Shown: positions 27,989 to 38,200 of the stretch, piece by piece
Numbering within the stretch: position 1 is the stretch's first letter
How the letters are laid out: each line of letters begins with the position of its first letter
From: QVMG01 sp032073245
Lineage (GTDB): Bacteria; Bacteroidota; Bacteroidia; Bacteroidales; Tannerellaceae
NCBI GenBank assembly: GCA_032073245.1
Contig: DAMANX010000023.1
Location: 1 to 64,000, forward strand
Direction: 5' to 3'
Length of the DNA stretch: 64,000 nucleotides
Position numbers and translations under genes: made by a program
Notes under the pieces: model-generated
What the model saw: only the letters and a program-made list of their open reading frames with translations
What the model was told of the DNA's origin: nothing
The model's database searches: none

Positions 27989-28657
27989 TTATTTACTAAA
28001 CGCCTTCCACAAATTATCATCCGGGACAGGGGCTATGATCTCAATCGGCTCTTTGGACACCGGATGTATGAAAGTTATTTTACGTGCATGCAGGCTGATA
28101 CCTCCGTCTTTATTAGAACGGTCGAAGCCATATTTAAGGTCTCCCCGGATAGGACAACCCATTTTGGCCAGCTGTACACGTATCTGATGATGCCTGCCTG
28201 TCTTCAGGTCAATCTCTAAAAGATAGTAGTTGTCCGAAGATGCAATAAGCTTATAATTAAGGATGGCTTTCTTTGAATTAGGTTTCTCAGTATCATAAGC
28301 ATAACTCTTGTTTTGCTTTTCATTGCGTACAAGCCAATTGATTAACTCCCCTTCTTCCTGTGGTGGACGATTCTTAACGATAGCCCAATAAGTTTTTTTT
28401 ATTTCTCCCGTGCGGAACATCTCATTCATACGGGATAATGCTTTGCTGGTTTTTGCAAACAATACAACGCCACTTACAGGACGATCCAGACGATGTGTAA
28501 CACCCACGAATACATTACCCGGTTTCTGATACTTCTCTTTCAGCCACGCTTTAAGCTGCTCTGAAAGGGGCGTATCACCGGTCTTATCGCCCTGCACTAT
28601 CTCATTGCAGGTTTTATTGACCGCAATCAGATGATTGTCTTCGTAAATGACTGTCAT
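27989..28657 (-). CDS. RluA-family 23S/tRNA pseudouridine synthase
   Basis: A 222-residue enzyme with the catalytic Asp in HRLDRPVSGVVLFAKTS (about 56-72) and the family's TGRHHQIRVQLA segment (about 155). No S4 domain is present, so this is a short RluA-type protein. It converts uridine to pseudouridine in RNA; the target position cannot be assigned. It converges on the cyclophilin gene with 2 bp between the stops. Confidence 0.88.
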   Translation of the reverse strand: MTVIYEDNHLIAVNKTCNEIVQGDKTGDTPLSEQLKAWLKEKYQKPGNVFVGVTHRLDRPVSGVVLFAKTSKALSRMNEMFRTGEIKKTYWAIVKNRPPQEEGELINWLVRNEKQNKSYAYDTEKPNSKKAILNYKLIASSDNYYLLEIDLKTGRHHQIRVQLAKMGCPIRGDLKYGFDRSNKDGGISLHARKITFIHPVSKEPIEIIAPVPDDNLWKAFSK

Positions 28658-28679
28658 TTTACTCGCTTTGCTCGTTAGG

Positions 28680-28757
28680 CGTTAGAGGAGTCAAAGAGTT
28701 AAAGAAGTTATCCTTTGCTTTAACTCCTTGACTCCTCTAACTCCTTTAACTCCTAAT
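28680..28757. repeat. GAGTTAAAG / CTTTAACTC palindromic array
   Basis: Left half AGGAGTCAAAGAGTTAAAG, right half ACTCCTTGACTCCTCTAACT; the halves are complementary in runs. It belongs to the same family as 18650 and 57126. It lies between the RluA start and the FabG stop. Confidence 0.7.
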
Positions 28758-28774
28758 TGGCTTTAGCCAATTTA

Positions 28775-29518
28775 TCAGTTCATTCCTCCATCGCAAAGAA
28801 TAACCTGTCCGGTTACGTATGCAGAAAGGTCAGAAGCAAGGAAAGTAGCAACATTCGCTACATCTTCGGGAGTTCCTCCGCGACGTAATGGAATTTGTTT
28901 AGCCCATTCCGCTTTTACTTCTTCGGATAATACATCGGTCATTTCTGTGATAATAAAACCCGGAGCAATAGCATTTGCACGAATACCACGCGAACCTACT
29001 TCTTTGGCAATACTTTTAGCAAGGCCAATCATTCCAGCCTTTGACGCTGAATAGTTTGCCTGTCCTGCGTTCCCTGTAACACCAACTACCGAAGCCATAT
29101 TGATAATACTTCCGCTTTTTTGTTTCATCATCACAGGAGTGATAGCATGAATAAAGTTGAATGCAGATTTAAGGTTTACATTGATTACCATATCCCATTG
29201 TTGTTCGGACATACGCATCATAAGCCCATCACGCGTGATACCTGCATTATTTACAAGGATATCTACACGGCCAAAGTCTTTTACGATTTCTGCTACTACA
29301 GCGTGAGCTTCTTCGAAATTAGCTGCATTAGAAGCGTATCCTTTAGCTTTTACGCCAAATGCTTCAATCTCTTTTTGAGTAGCCAAGCCATGTTCGTCAA
29401 TTGCTAAATCTGTAAATGCCACGTCTGCTCCTTCAGCTGCAAACTTCAGTGCAATCGCTTTACCTATACCACGAGCGGCACCGGTTACGATAGCTACTTT
29501 ACCTTCTAATAATCCCAT
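28775..29518 (-). CDS. fabG: 3-oxoacyl-ACP reductase
   Basis: A 247-residue short-chain dehydrogenase. The NAD(P)-binding motif TGAARGIG is at residues 12-19, the NNAG motif is near 90, and the catalytic Ser, Tyr and Lys lie in the NMASVVGVTG and YSASKAGM segments (about 140-160). The C-terminal YVTGQVILCDGGMN is the FabG signature. It reduces 3-oxoacyl-ACP in fatty acid synthesis. It follows a KASIII and a TetR gene on the same strand, so it probably belongs to that lipid operon. Confidence 0.93.
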   Translation of the reverse strand: MGLLEGKVAIVTGAARGIGKAIALKFAAEGADVAFTDLAIDEHGLATQKEIEAFGVKAKGYASNAANFEEAHAVVAEIVKDFGRVDILVNNAGITRDGLMMRMSEQQWDMVINVNLKSAFNFIHAITPVMMKQKSGSIINMASVVGVTGNAGQANYSASKAGMIGLAKSIAKEVGSRGIRANAIAPGFIITEMTDVLSEEVKAEWAKQIPLRRGGTPEDVANVATFLASDLSAYVTGQVILCDGGMN

Positions 29519-29604
29519 GTTGATTAATTATATATTATTATTTGTAAATTGTAAATTGAAATACACTCATCTTAACATTAATAGTTAACCGTTAATCGTC
29601 ACTA

Positions 29605-30549
29605 TTAGCATTTAATGAGCACTGCCCCTGCTGAATATCCTCCGCCAAATACAGTAATAGCAACAAGGTCTCCTTTTTTGAGTTTATCTTCATTTTGCGC
29701 ATATACCAATGCTGAACTAACTGAACCCGTATTTCCCAGCTCTTCTATATTGTGAAGGAACTTCTCATCCGGCAATTCCAATTGTTTAGCGATATTGGAC
29801 ATAATACGCATATTCGCCTGATGCCCTATAAAATAAGACAAGTCGTCAAGCGTATAATTATTCTTTTCCAAAAGATAAAGTACATTCTTAGGCATATAAG
29901 TACATGCCTGAATAAATACATCCCGGCCTTCGGGCATCATAATACCTCCGTCGCGCGGACGCAATTGTACACCTTCCGGGCCCTTTCCAATATGGCCAAG
30001 CCCTTCGGTTACGATCTCTAAGATTTGTGCATCTTTTTCTGTATAACGTTCCTTGGATATGAAAAATGCAGCAGCAGCATCTCCCCAAAGATGTCCGGAT
30101 TTCGGATCAGTTTCATTCGAATAAGCAGAGTTTTTATCAGCAGATATAATCAATGCTTTAGAAGCTTTTCCCATGCAAAAATAACCTTCTATGACCTCGA
30201 GTGCATTCACAAAAGATGAACATGCAGAAGAGAGATAAAGTGCTTTTGCATTGATGATATTGAATTCACGTTGCGCTACATGCGCACCTGTGGCTACTGT
30301 ATCAAAAGGGGAATAAGAAGCCATGATAATCAAATCGACTTCCGTAATATCATAAGGTAAATGGGGGATGGCTTGCTTGATTGCTTCAATGCCCATTGTT
30401 GTCGTGTTCTCTTCAGGTTTTGCTTTCGACCGGGTTTTTATGCCGGTACGTTGTTCAATCCAATCACTTGTCAACCCATTTAATTCTAAAAAATGTTGGT
30501 TATCTACCCGCTCTTCGGGTATGTAGTAACCTGTAGCATTTATAAACAT
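29605..30549 (-). CDS. fabH: 3-oxoacyl-ACP synthase III
   Basis: A 314-residue condensing enzyme. The catalytic Cys is in SSACSSFVNAL (about 113), His in FIGHQANMRI (about 235) and Asn in EELGNTGSVSSAL (about 270), the KASIII triad. It condenses acyl-CoA with malonyl-ACP. It is divergent enough from housekeeping FabH (for example no VGTAFG-type region) that a special lipid or surface-lipid role is possible. It lies between FabG and the TetR regulator. Confidence 0.85.
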   Translation of the reverse strand: MFINATGYYIPEERVDNQHFLELNGLTSDWIEQRTGIKTRSKAKPEENTTTMGIEAIKQAIPHLPYDITEVDLIIMASYSPFDTVATGAHVAQREFNIINAKALYLSSACSSFVNALEVIEGYFCMGKASKALIISADKNSAYSNETDPKSGHLWGDAAAAFFISKERYTEKDAQILEIVTEGLGHIGKGPEGVQLRPRDGGIMMPEGRDVFIQACTYMPKNVLYLLEKNNYTLDDLSYFIGHQANMRIMSNIAKQLELPDEKFLHNIEELGNTGSVSSALVYAQNEDKLKKGDLVAITVFGGGYSAGAVLIKC

Positions 30550-30636
30550 AGTTTCTTTTAATGGTTAATTGTTAATGATAAATGATTAATTGAAAGGAAG
30601 TAAGGCTCCTTACAATTTACAATTTATAATTAACAA

Positions 30637-31239
30637 CTACTTAATCCTTATTCCGTTGAATATTAAATTGATCACATTATCTCTGCGCTTGATCCTGCGT
30701 TGGATGGTGTCCCCCATCATCCCCCGGATATAAGGTACTTCGAGCCCTTTGAGGCTATGGTGAAGCACTAACGCCGTTACATCCGTATCAGGCATTTGGA
30801 ATACTCCTTCTCTAACACCGTCATCCAAAATCCCTTTAATAATATCTATCTCACGCAGATCAAAACTCTTACGTACTTTTTCTACACGCCATATATCACG
30901 GAAAAAGGTTGCACGAAGCGTACCATTTCGGAAAACCAATGACTTAATCGTGTCTAATCGAGTATATATAAAGTTAATTAGTTTCTCATCAGCCGGAAGT
31001 TCTTTACCTGCCACATCGAGTAGCATCATGTAGAGTTTGTTTAGTTCAGACTCAACGACCGCCAGGTAAATTTCATTCTTACTTTTGAAATAGGTATAGA
31101 GGGTACGCCTCCCCTTACGAGACGCTTGTGCAATATCGTTCATGGTCGTATTGTCCACTCCCATTCGGGCAAACAATTGTCGGGCCACATCTACCAACAT
31201 ATCACGCGTTTTAGATACTGTCATAGGGCTAAATTGCAC
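30637..31239 (-). CDS. TetR/AcrR-family regulator
   Basis: A 200-residue protein with an N-terminal helix-turn-helix (TMNDIAQASRKGRRTLYTYF, about 37-56) and a helical ligand-binding C-terminal part. It is the first gene before fabH and fabG, so it likely controls this lipid group, as FabR-type regulators do elsewhere. It may bind its own promoter (31260-31290). An ATG five codons later (MTVSKTRDM) is equally likely as the start. The ligand is unknown. Confidence 0.88.
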   Translation of the reverse strand: MQFSPMTVSKTRDMLVDVARQLFARMGVDNTTMNDIAQASRKGRRTLYTYFKSKNEIYLAVVESELNKLYMMLLDVAGKELPADEKLINFIYTRLDTIKSLVFRNGTLRATFFRDIWRVEKVRKSFDLREIDIIKGILDDGVREGVFQMPDTDVTALVLHHSLKGLEVPYIRGMMGDTIQRRIKRRDNVINLIFNGIRIK

Positions 31240-31259
31240 ATTTTATTCAAATATGTGCG

Positions 31260-31290
31260 CAAAAGTATGCAAACCCACCCGAATAACCAA
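31260..31290 (-). promoter_or_regulatory. Promoter of the TetR-fabH-fabG operon
   Basis: TACTTTTG (31260-31267, minus) with TTGG (31287-31290) 19 bp upstream. It is divergent from the tRNA promoter. Confidence 0.6.
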
Positions 31291-31316
31291 GCATAATAAA
31301 AAAAAGTTGGCATTAT

Positions 31317-31347
31317 TTTGTTTTATAAGAAAAGATCACTACCTTTG
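31317..31347 (+). promoter_or_regulatory. Promoter of tRNA-fMet
   Basis: TTTG (31317-31320) and TACCTTTG (31340-31347) with the canonical 19-bp spacing, 33 bp before the tRNA 5' end. Confidence 0.75.
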
Positions 31348-31379
31348 CACTCGCAATCAATAAAAGATCGCAACTATAT

Positions 31380-31451
<72 letters not shown>

Positions 31452-31461
31452 CTAAATCAAA

Positions 31462-31489
31462 AGAATCGCTTTTTAGCGATTCTTTTTTT
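31462..31489 (+). terminator. Terminator of tRNA-fMet
   Basis: Perfect 9-bp stem AGAATCGCT/AGCGATTCT with a TTTT loop and a run of seven T. Confidence 0.9.
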
Positions 31490-31592
31490 GTTTCTGCTCT
31501 TTTATTAAGTACTGATTTAAGAGATATCCTACAATATAAATTCATATAGAGCGTTTTACAGATAAAGTATTAACATCTTAATAGCAACTACT

Positions 31593-31994
31593 ATGAAAAC
31601 GGATTCATTAAAAAAAGTAACAAAATTCTGGCAGGAAATTACCTTTGTCGTTTTAATAGGCATATTATTAGTTGAAATAGTCTACTGGACAAACCTTGGA
31701 CATGCAATGGATATGTGGGATATTTTTCTCGTTTGCTTCTTTCTTCCTTTATTGACCTGTCTAATCGGACAGCTTTTTTGGAAAAATAAGGTCTTAGGAA
31801 CCATCTTATCAATACTACTTGGGCTAAGTTCTTTCATTTTTATTTTAATGTCTTTGTATTTTATTGCCACAACAAGCACGAAGATGGTACAAGCAATTAC
31901 CATGTTTCTTTTAGGACTAATCATGTCTACTTCTGCTATTACAATGCTTATAAAGTATTTAGCAGAACAGAAAGATCACCTGATAAATAAATAG
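31593..31994 (+). CDS. Small membrane protein of unknown function
   Basis: A 133-residue protein with four hydrophobic segments (about 15-35, 42-60, 65-90 and 95-122) and short charged ends. There is no recognised domain. It stands alone and is followed by a strong bidirectional hairpin terminator. Confidence 0.65.
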   Translation: MKTDSLKKVTKFWQEITFVVLIGILLVEIVYWTNLGHAMDMWDIFLVCFFLPLLTCLIGQLFWKNKVLGTILSILLGLSSFIFILMSLYFIATTSTKMVQAITMFLLGLIMSTSAITMLIKYLAEQKDHLINK

Positions 31995-32018
31995 ATATGA
32001 AGATCTGATAATTATACA

Positions 32019-32051
32019 AAGAAAGCCACCCCATTAAGAGGTGGCTTTCTT
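32019..32051. terminator. Bidirectional terminator
   Basis: Perfect 12-bp stem AAGAAAGCCACC/GGTGGCTTTCTT between the membrane protein and the convergent DUF2148 gene. Confidence 0.85.
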
Positions 32052-32089
32052 CATATTTCAAGATTCAAAAGATTTCTGAGAAGTTTTCT

Positions 32090-32620
32090 TTATTGCTTAG
32101 GCTTTCTGTCAAAGAAAGGATTCTTACTGGTAGCACTTATGGGAATAGCCATTACACACTTACTATCACCCAGCATTCCGAGGCGTTGAGCAGCAAGCCC
32201 CGCACTGAACATAACGCGCGTATCTACCCGCATATCGGAAGCCATAGAACAGGCGGAACCTAGAGCGATACCTACATCTACCGTATTTATAGTACATGGC
32301 ACAATATCCGGTTTAGCCGCACAGGTTTCATATCCGCAGTGAGCACAATTCAAACCATGCGTCTTCATAGCAGTCCCAACGATAAGGACGGCATCTGCAC
32401 TTTCCAGATTATCTGCATCCCGTAGGAGAAATTTCATACCTGTTTCCGCGGATATTTGTCTCATTTCAACGGACAAGCGTGCAATATCGCTATCAGTAAC
32501 CAAGGCAGCCTCAATTATATCGAATCCTTTTCCTTTAGGTGCGGTACGGGCAGCCGTCAGCATACGATGGGCTGCTTCCATTACAAGATCTTTTCTTATA
32601 TCACGTTCGTTCAGAATCAT
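32090..32620 (-). CDS. DUF2148 ferredoxin-like protein
   Basis: A 176-residue protein with an N-terminal helical segment and a cysteine motif LNCAHCGYETCAAKP (about 107) that probably holds an iron-sulfur centre, as proposed for this family. The start at 32620 is chosen because the promoter box at 32660-32667 would exclude the ATG at 32662. The function is unknown. It precedes the radical SAM gene's 3' end on the same strand. Confidence 0.85.
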   Translation of the reverse strand: MILNERDIRKDLVMEAAHRMLTAARTAPKGKGFDIIEAALVTDSDIARLSVEMRQISAETGMKFLLRDADNLESADAVLIVGTAMKTHGLNCAHCGYETCAAKPDIVPCTINTVDVGIALGSACSMASDMRVDTRVMFSAGLAAQRLGMLGDSKCVMAIPISATSKNPFFDRKPKQ

Positions 32621-32659
32621 TTTATCAATTATATTTAAGTAAGCATATAAAAATCTTTG

Positions 32660-32667
32660 CAAAGATA
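32660..32667 (-). promoter_or_regulatory. Promoter -7 box of the DUF2148 gene
   Basis: TATCTTTG on the minus strand, 40 bp before the chosen start. Confidence 0.55.
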
Positions 32668-32682
32668 ACCGATAACCAATAA

Positions 32683-34770
32683 CTATATCTGCAAATTCGT
32701 CATTTCTTTCGTTATTGTGAAGGGGTAATCCGGATATTCGTATATACTGAATCGCGGTTCTGTTTTTCCTTCGCAGTAATTCCAGATAGAACGGTATTCT
32801 GCCGGATCTTCACCCATTTCTTTCAATTGTCGCAGATAAGCGGCAACGGATTTATTTTCTACGATATAGACTTGTCCCATCTGATTGATAATCGGGCTGT
32901 GCACGCGGCTGGCGTCATGGTCAAAGCGCAGAATACGCTTTCCTTCTTCTGTAATGCCTATTGTTTGGAATGTCATACTCTTTCCAATACCCGGGAGATT
33001 TAAAACATTACGATCGGTACCTGCAAAGAGAAGATTATTATCTTTAAGGAATCGTAATAGGTATTTTCCCAACGGACGTTTGTAGCGTATCAGCTGATCC
33101 AATTCACCTCGCTTATCTTTCGGTACAAGACCAAATATCTTTTCCTCATATTCCTCCTGAAGTGAGCGGCTATTAGGTGCAAACACGGCATAGTTTTCAT
33201 GAAATCCTTTTACAGAAAAAGTATAATAGCAAACTACTCCCAAAGTGTTCAACGTCTGCCGTAGCTTCGCCGTATGGCCACGACGAGAAGCAGCAACCGT
33301 AAACACCAACTGATTAGTTATCGTCCATCCGGCGTCCAATATGGCTTCAATAGCACGTCTGGCTTCCGGTGTTACCTCTAACGGTGTTTGAAAATGGGTC
33401 TGAATGTAAAACTGGGTTACACCTATCTCTGAAGCTTTATCTTTGAATTCTTTCAATATACTCACCAATTCATCAGTAACCCGCATCGGCAGATATGCCA
33501 AAAGCCGCGAACCTAACCGAACCCGTTGTAATTCGGCATATTTCTCTCCATCCGGCCGGCTCTCATTTGCTCTGCGTTTACGTACAGCCATTTTATAAAC
33601 CGCATCCAAAATCTTACGTAAAGTAGCATTCTGGCTCATCAATGCGTCCCCTCCTGTGATAAGTATATCCCGTAACTGAGAATCTTCCTCAAAATAATTC
33701 ATCAGGCGGCGCAGCTTCTTATCCCAGGTTTCTTTGGGTTTAAGTGCATCGAAATCAAAATTCAGCCGTTCACTCTGGAAATCATACATACGCTGACAGG
33801 ATGCACAAAGCCCTCCGCAGGCCCTTCCCATGGAATCAGGAATAAGAATAGCCACTTCCGGATAACGCCGATGAATATTATGGCTTCCCGGCAGTAACCA
33901 TCCGGCAGCATTTGGCTCTCCGGCCACTACTATATCTTCTCTTTCCCAGGCACGAATATTTCCATACGTATCCACCAACTCTTCCGAATAAAGTATATAG
34001 GAACGAATAGAAGCATCATCATAGCCGGTATGGCTGGCATTCAGCAATGAAAGATAGTAAGGCGTCACAAAGAAAGGCATACCCTTCTTCTTAGCCTGCA
34101 TAAGCAATTGCATAGTTTCCGGGGAGAGAGCATTGCCCAGGAATGAATTAAGCTCTGTAGGGCTCTTTATAGCCATAGAAAGATGAAAACGACTGGTATT
34201 CCACCACTCTTCTATCTTTTGGTATTTATCTTCATAAGTCATTTCTTCCGTAAACTGATACCGTGAAAAGGAAGAATGCCTGCGTTCGATCTTCCGGATA
34301 AGCCCGCGGATTATCCGGTCTTTATTGGCTCGCCTGATCGCCAATACTTCTTCATCCAGCCCACTGGGCCAACGATTCATTTGGCGTTTCACCCGTGAAC
34401 GGTCAGGAGTATAATCCTGCTCCATCTGCAAATAAGAGAACTGATGAAACAAATCGATAAACAAATCAATGGAAACTTTTTCATCCAGGTTATCATTCAT
34501 AAATTTCCATAGATAAGTAATAGTTTTCACAGGAAGCCGCTCTCCGGTCGAAAGTTCGTCTACAACTGTATTATCAAAATCAATGAGATAAAGTATCCGC
34601 CTGACAATATTTTCTTTTCCTTCCAATGATATTAAATATGAACGTAATGCCTGCTTAAACTCTTCAGCGTTAGCACTTTCATGCGTCAAGGTGAATAGCC
34701 AAGGATATTGTTGGATAAATTCTTTTCTTAAATTAGACAGACGGGGGGATAAGTAATCTCTTTTTACCAT
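32683..34770 (-). CDS. KamA-family radical SAM protein (lysine 2,3-aminomutase-like)
   Basis: A 695-residue protein, much longer than lysine 2,3-aminomutase (about 415). An N-terminal extension of about 250 residues precedes the radical SAM core. The iron-sulfur site CGGLCASC (Cys-x3-Cys-x2-Cys) is near residue 320, and the GGDALMSQ segment (about 375) binds SAM. The MTFQTIGITEEGKRILRFDHD region at the C-terminus is the PLP/substrate end in relatives. The start at 34770 is preferred because a TATATTTG box at 34821-34828 lies upstream. The activity is probably an aminomutase reaction, but the unusual cluster motif and length make the substrate uncertain. Confidence 0.8.
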   Translation of the reverse strand: MVKRDYLSPRLSNLRKEFIQQYPWLFTLTHESANAEEFKQALRSYLISLEGKENIVRRILYLIDFDNTVVDELSTGERLPVKTITYLWKFMNDNLDEKVSIDLFIDLFHQFSYLQMEQDYTPDRSRVKRQMNRWPSGLDEEVLAIRRANKDRIIRGLIRKIERRHSSFSRYQFTEEMTYEDKYQKIEEWWNTSRFHLSMAIKSPTELNSFLGNALSPETMQLLMQAKKKGMPFFVTPYYLSLLNASHTGYDDASIRSYILYSEELVDTYGNIRAWEREDIVVAGEPNAAGWLLPGSHNIHRRYPEVAILIPDSMGRACGGLCASCQRMYDFQSERLNFDFDALKPKETWDKKLRRLMNYFEEDSQLRDILITGGDALMSQNATLRKILDAVYKMAVRKRRANESRPDGEKYAELQRVRLGSRLLAYLPMRVTDELVSILKEFKDKASEIGVTQFYIQTHFQTPLEVTPEARRAIEAILDAGWTITNQLVFTVAASRRGHTAKLRQTLNTLGVVCYYTFSVKGFHENYAVFAPNSRSLQEEYEEKIFGLVPKDKRGELDQLIRYKRPLGKYLLRFLKDNNLLFAGTDRNVLNLPGIGKSMTFQTIGITEEGKRILRFDHDASRVHSPIINQMGQVYIVENKSVAAYLRQLKEMGEDPAEYRSIWNYCEGKTEPRFSIYEYPDYPFTITKEMTNLQI

Positions 34771-34820
34771 ACACGAATTATAATATTGTTGATTAACCTT
34801 TCTTTGCGGAGGAATATCCA

Positions 34821-34828
34821 CAAATATA
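34821..34828 (-). promoter_or_regulatory. Promoter -7 box of the KamA-family gene
   Basis: TATATTTG on the minus strand, about 50 bp before the start at 34770. It would put an alternative ATG at 34821 outside the transcript. Confidence 0.5.
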
Positions 34829-35010
34829 ACAAAATAAATCGAAAAAAAGAAAAGCGAAAAGGTTAAAAAATGATGATTAGCAATGGGTTTACGGTTACTT
34901 AGTGATGTAGAGATGGTATGAAAAATGGTCTAAAATCAAGGAAATATTGAAGAATGCAGACTTAAATTCCCCAACGCCCTTAATGCCTGGAACTGTCTTA
35001 AAAGTAGCAT

Positions 35011-35069
35011 CAAATTTCTCCTCCTTAGCAAAGGAGGAGTACCCGAACGAAGAGAGGGGGAGAAATTTG
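35011..35069. repeat. Nested palindrome with CTCCTCCTT core
   Basis: Inner 9-bp stem CTCCTCCTT/AAGGAGGAG (loop AGCA) inside an outer stem CAAATTTCT/AGAAATTTG. It belongs to the same general class as 5276 and 51060. Confidence 0.7.
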
Positions 35070-35124
35070 TCGCTATTAAATTAGGTAGTTTTTTTAGTCG
35101 CCTCCAATGACTTTGCAGGCAAGA

Positions 35125-35212
35125 TGAGCATAGCATCTCAACTTTGTAAGCATATACCCTCATTCACCTGAGCATAGCACCTCAGCTTTATGAGCATAGC
35201 ACCTCACGAATA
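35125..35212. repeat. Four tandem 22-bp units with a TGAG-N8-CTCA dyad (locus 2)
   Basis: Units at 35125, 35147, 35169 and 35191, each exactly 22 bp. Three match TGAGCATAGCA[TC]CTCA, and the second has TAAG and ATACCC. It lies between the KamA gene start and the hybrid kinase stop. Confidence 0.85.
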
Positions 35213-35236
35213 TATCACAAATGGCTATGTATTATC

Positions 35237-38200
35237 TCACCACTGAATATTAGGGCAATGCGCGCTGAGCGTTTCTTTTAATATCTTAATATTAATCGGT
35301 TTAGTGATAAAATCAGTTGCACCTGCCTGGCGTGCTTCCTCCATATCTGAATCAAATACATAAGCAGACTGCATAATAATAGGAATAGTGGTCGAAATCT
35401 TACGGATCTCTTTTAGCGCCTGGATTCCGGTCATTTCAGGCATTTTTATATCCAACATGATCAGGTCTACGGTATTATTTTCCTGGAATTTCTCCAACGC
35501 TTCTTTGCCTGTTTTAGCCCGAATCAGATTGCAATGCTTCTGCAAGATCGTTTTTAACAATAAATAGTTGCTCTCTTCGTCTTCTGCAATAAGAAGAGTA
35601 GGTTTGTCATTCAGAGTAGCATCCTCAGTTGCTGTATTCATGTTATATAATTTATAAATATTACTTTGCGTAAATATATTCTTTTCTTCTGTCAAAGAGG
35701 TTGCTTTCCGATAAGGAATTGTAACTGTAAAACGGCTACCCTCTCCCACTTTAGAAGTGACATTTATTGTTCCTTCAAAACGGTCTACTATCATTTTACA
35801 GATAGATAAACCTAATCCGGCCCCTTGCTTAAAATCATCTTTTTTGAAAAATCGCTCAAAAATATGAATTAAATCTGTTTCCGGCATCCCTTTTCCCGTA
35901 TCTTCTACAAAGAAATGAAGAAATTCTTCATTATCCATTGAATATCCTACGGTAACAGAACCTTTTTCCGTAAATTTAACGGCATTATTTATTAAATTTG
36001 TGATAACTTGATTCAAACGTAACTTGTCTGTAATAATATAAACGGTCTCCTCGGGTATCTTCCGGATTATACTCAAATGCTCCGGAATAATGACTCTTTG
36101 CGTTATTACTATTTGACTGATAAACTCATTGACGTCACAAACCTCTTCCTTGAAAAGCATGTTTCCGGTTTCAATTTGCGCCATGTCCAGTACATCACTG
36201 ATCAAAGCTAGTAATAAATTACAATTATTGCGTATTGTTTCTATAAATATTTGACGTTCTTCCGGTTCAAAGTCCTCACCCGATGTCAAAACATTCGAGA
36301 AACCCACTATAGCATTCAAAGGAGTGCGTATCTCATGGCTCATATTAGCCAGAAAAGCGCTTTTAAGCCTATCAGACAGTTGCGCCTTGTCACGGGCTTG
36401 TTCGATATCGGAGAGGGTTTGTTTGAAGTCCTGTACGTTCCGTACCAATCCAAAAATAAAAGGCTTTCCTCCTTCTGAATAGGGGTGCAGGCAGGTATAA
36501 CGCAACTCCCACCACTGGTATCCTTTCCCGTTTACATCCACACGTATTTCAAGCATCAATGTATTGACTTCACCAGCTATAAGCTGATGATTAACGTACA
36601 TCCATTGTTGCCTGTCATCCGGGTGTACGTATGTCATTAATGTGTCTAAAGAGATAGAATGGGTGTCATTATCTTCTATTCCATAAAGGGTAAAAAAGGT
36701 TTGATCGAAAATAATGGTTTTGCTCATATAATCGAATCGCCATACACATACATCACCCGCATCTAATGTCAACGCCAGAAATTCTTTTTGGGCCAACTCT
36801 TCAGATACATCATTGAAAATAATAACTGCTCCATACAGGTTCCCTTGTTGTTGGATGGAAGATATAGCCCCCGATATGGGAATACTGTATTTGTTTATTT
36901 TGGAATGAATATGTGCCGATTCAAATGGAATAGAACAATTATCAGTGTACACAGCTTTTAAGAGCCGGCTAAACTGTATATGCTTTTGCTGCTGGGTTAT
37001 ATCGATAACAGATAATATGTTTTTACCGATATAATCCGTATCGTCTCCCGGCAATTTAAGCCATTGCAAAGCGGCAGGATTAATAGTAAATATATTCATA
37101 TTCCTATCGATCGAAATAACCCCTTCACGGATGGAAGACATTACGATCTTTAACCGCGAACGATGCCCTGACAACCTGAACTGGGCTTTTTTCTTTTTCT
37201 CTCTCGCTTGTTTGTATAAGTAAATGATTCCTGCTGTAAAGCCAACGATACAAAGGAGCCCAATCACAATCAATCCAACGAACAGCTTTCCATGTTTTTC
37301 GAAATAAGATTGATTAACGATTATACTTCCTTCCGGCAACTGGCTTTCTTTGATTCCACTCTTTTTCATTTGATTCCAATCAAAGATTAACTCTTTGGGA
37401 GCAGCCGTAATAGCAATTTCATCAATAGGTTTACCCTGCAGAATTTGTATACCGATGGATGCCATACCGTAAGCCTGATCATAAGATTTCGACATATATC
37501 CTCCAAGGAATCCCTGGCCAAGCCCTTTATTATTTACACAAAAAAACGGCACTTCTGTGTCCCGAGCCCTGCTGCCATAGAAACTACTCCAAACGGGCAT
37601 AATATGCGGGTATTGATTTACGAAAGTCGCACTCCACATTGAACTACTTCCCAGGCTTTGGTCCAGATTATGAATCTGAATATGAATCGAATCAGGTATA
37701 TCTATATCCTTTATTTGCCGTTTAAACTCTTCTACTGCTAACTGAGAAAGGGGATTATCATCAATATCCAACACAATTCCCTGCATCTGAGGATAAATAG
37801 ATTGAATCAATTCAAATGTTTTCTTATAATCAGGTGCTGTTGTTATTCCCGTAACATTTTTCCTATTATCCAACCAGTTGCTATTGTAATAATCAACACC
37901 ATAAAAAACAATTGGAACAGTATATGTTGCAGAATGAGCAGATGTTAACAGCGAATGGGTAGCCTGATCACCATAAACCAATATCAGATCAGGCAAACGG
38001 TATTCATCTAAAAAGGCATTTATAGCGTCCTGTTGTTCTTCTTTATTGGTGATTTCACTATCCAGATGAATGGTAGTGAATCCTGCCTCTATCTTATGAT
38101 CACTGAAGCTCTTTTTAATCCCTTTTTCAATGTTCTCCGTCCAAAACAAATCACTACGGTAAGATTCTATGATTAAAACTTTGTAAACATCCTCTTTAGT

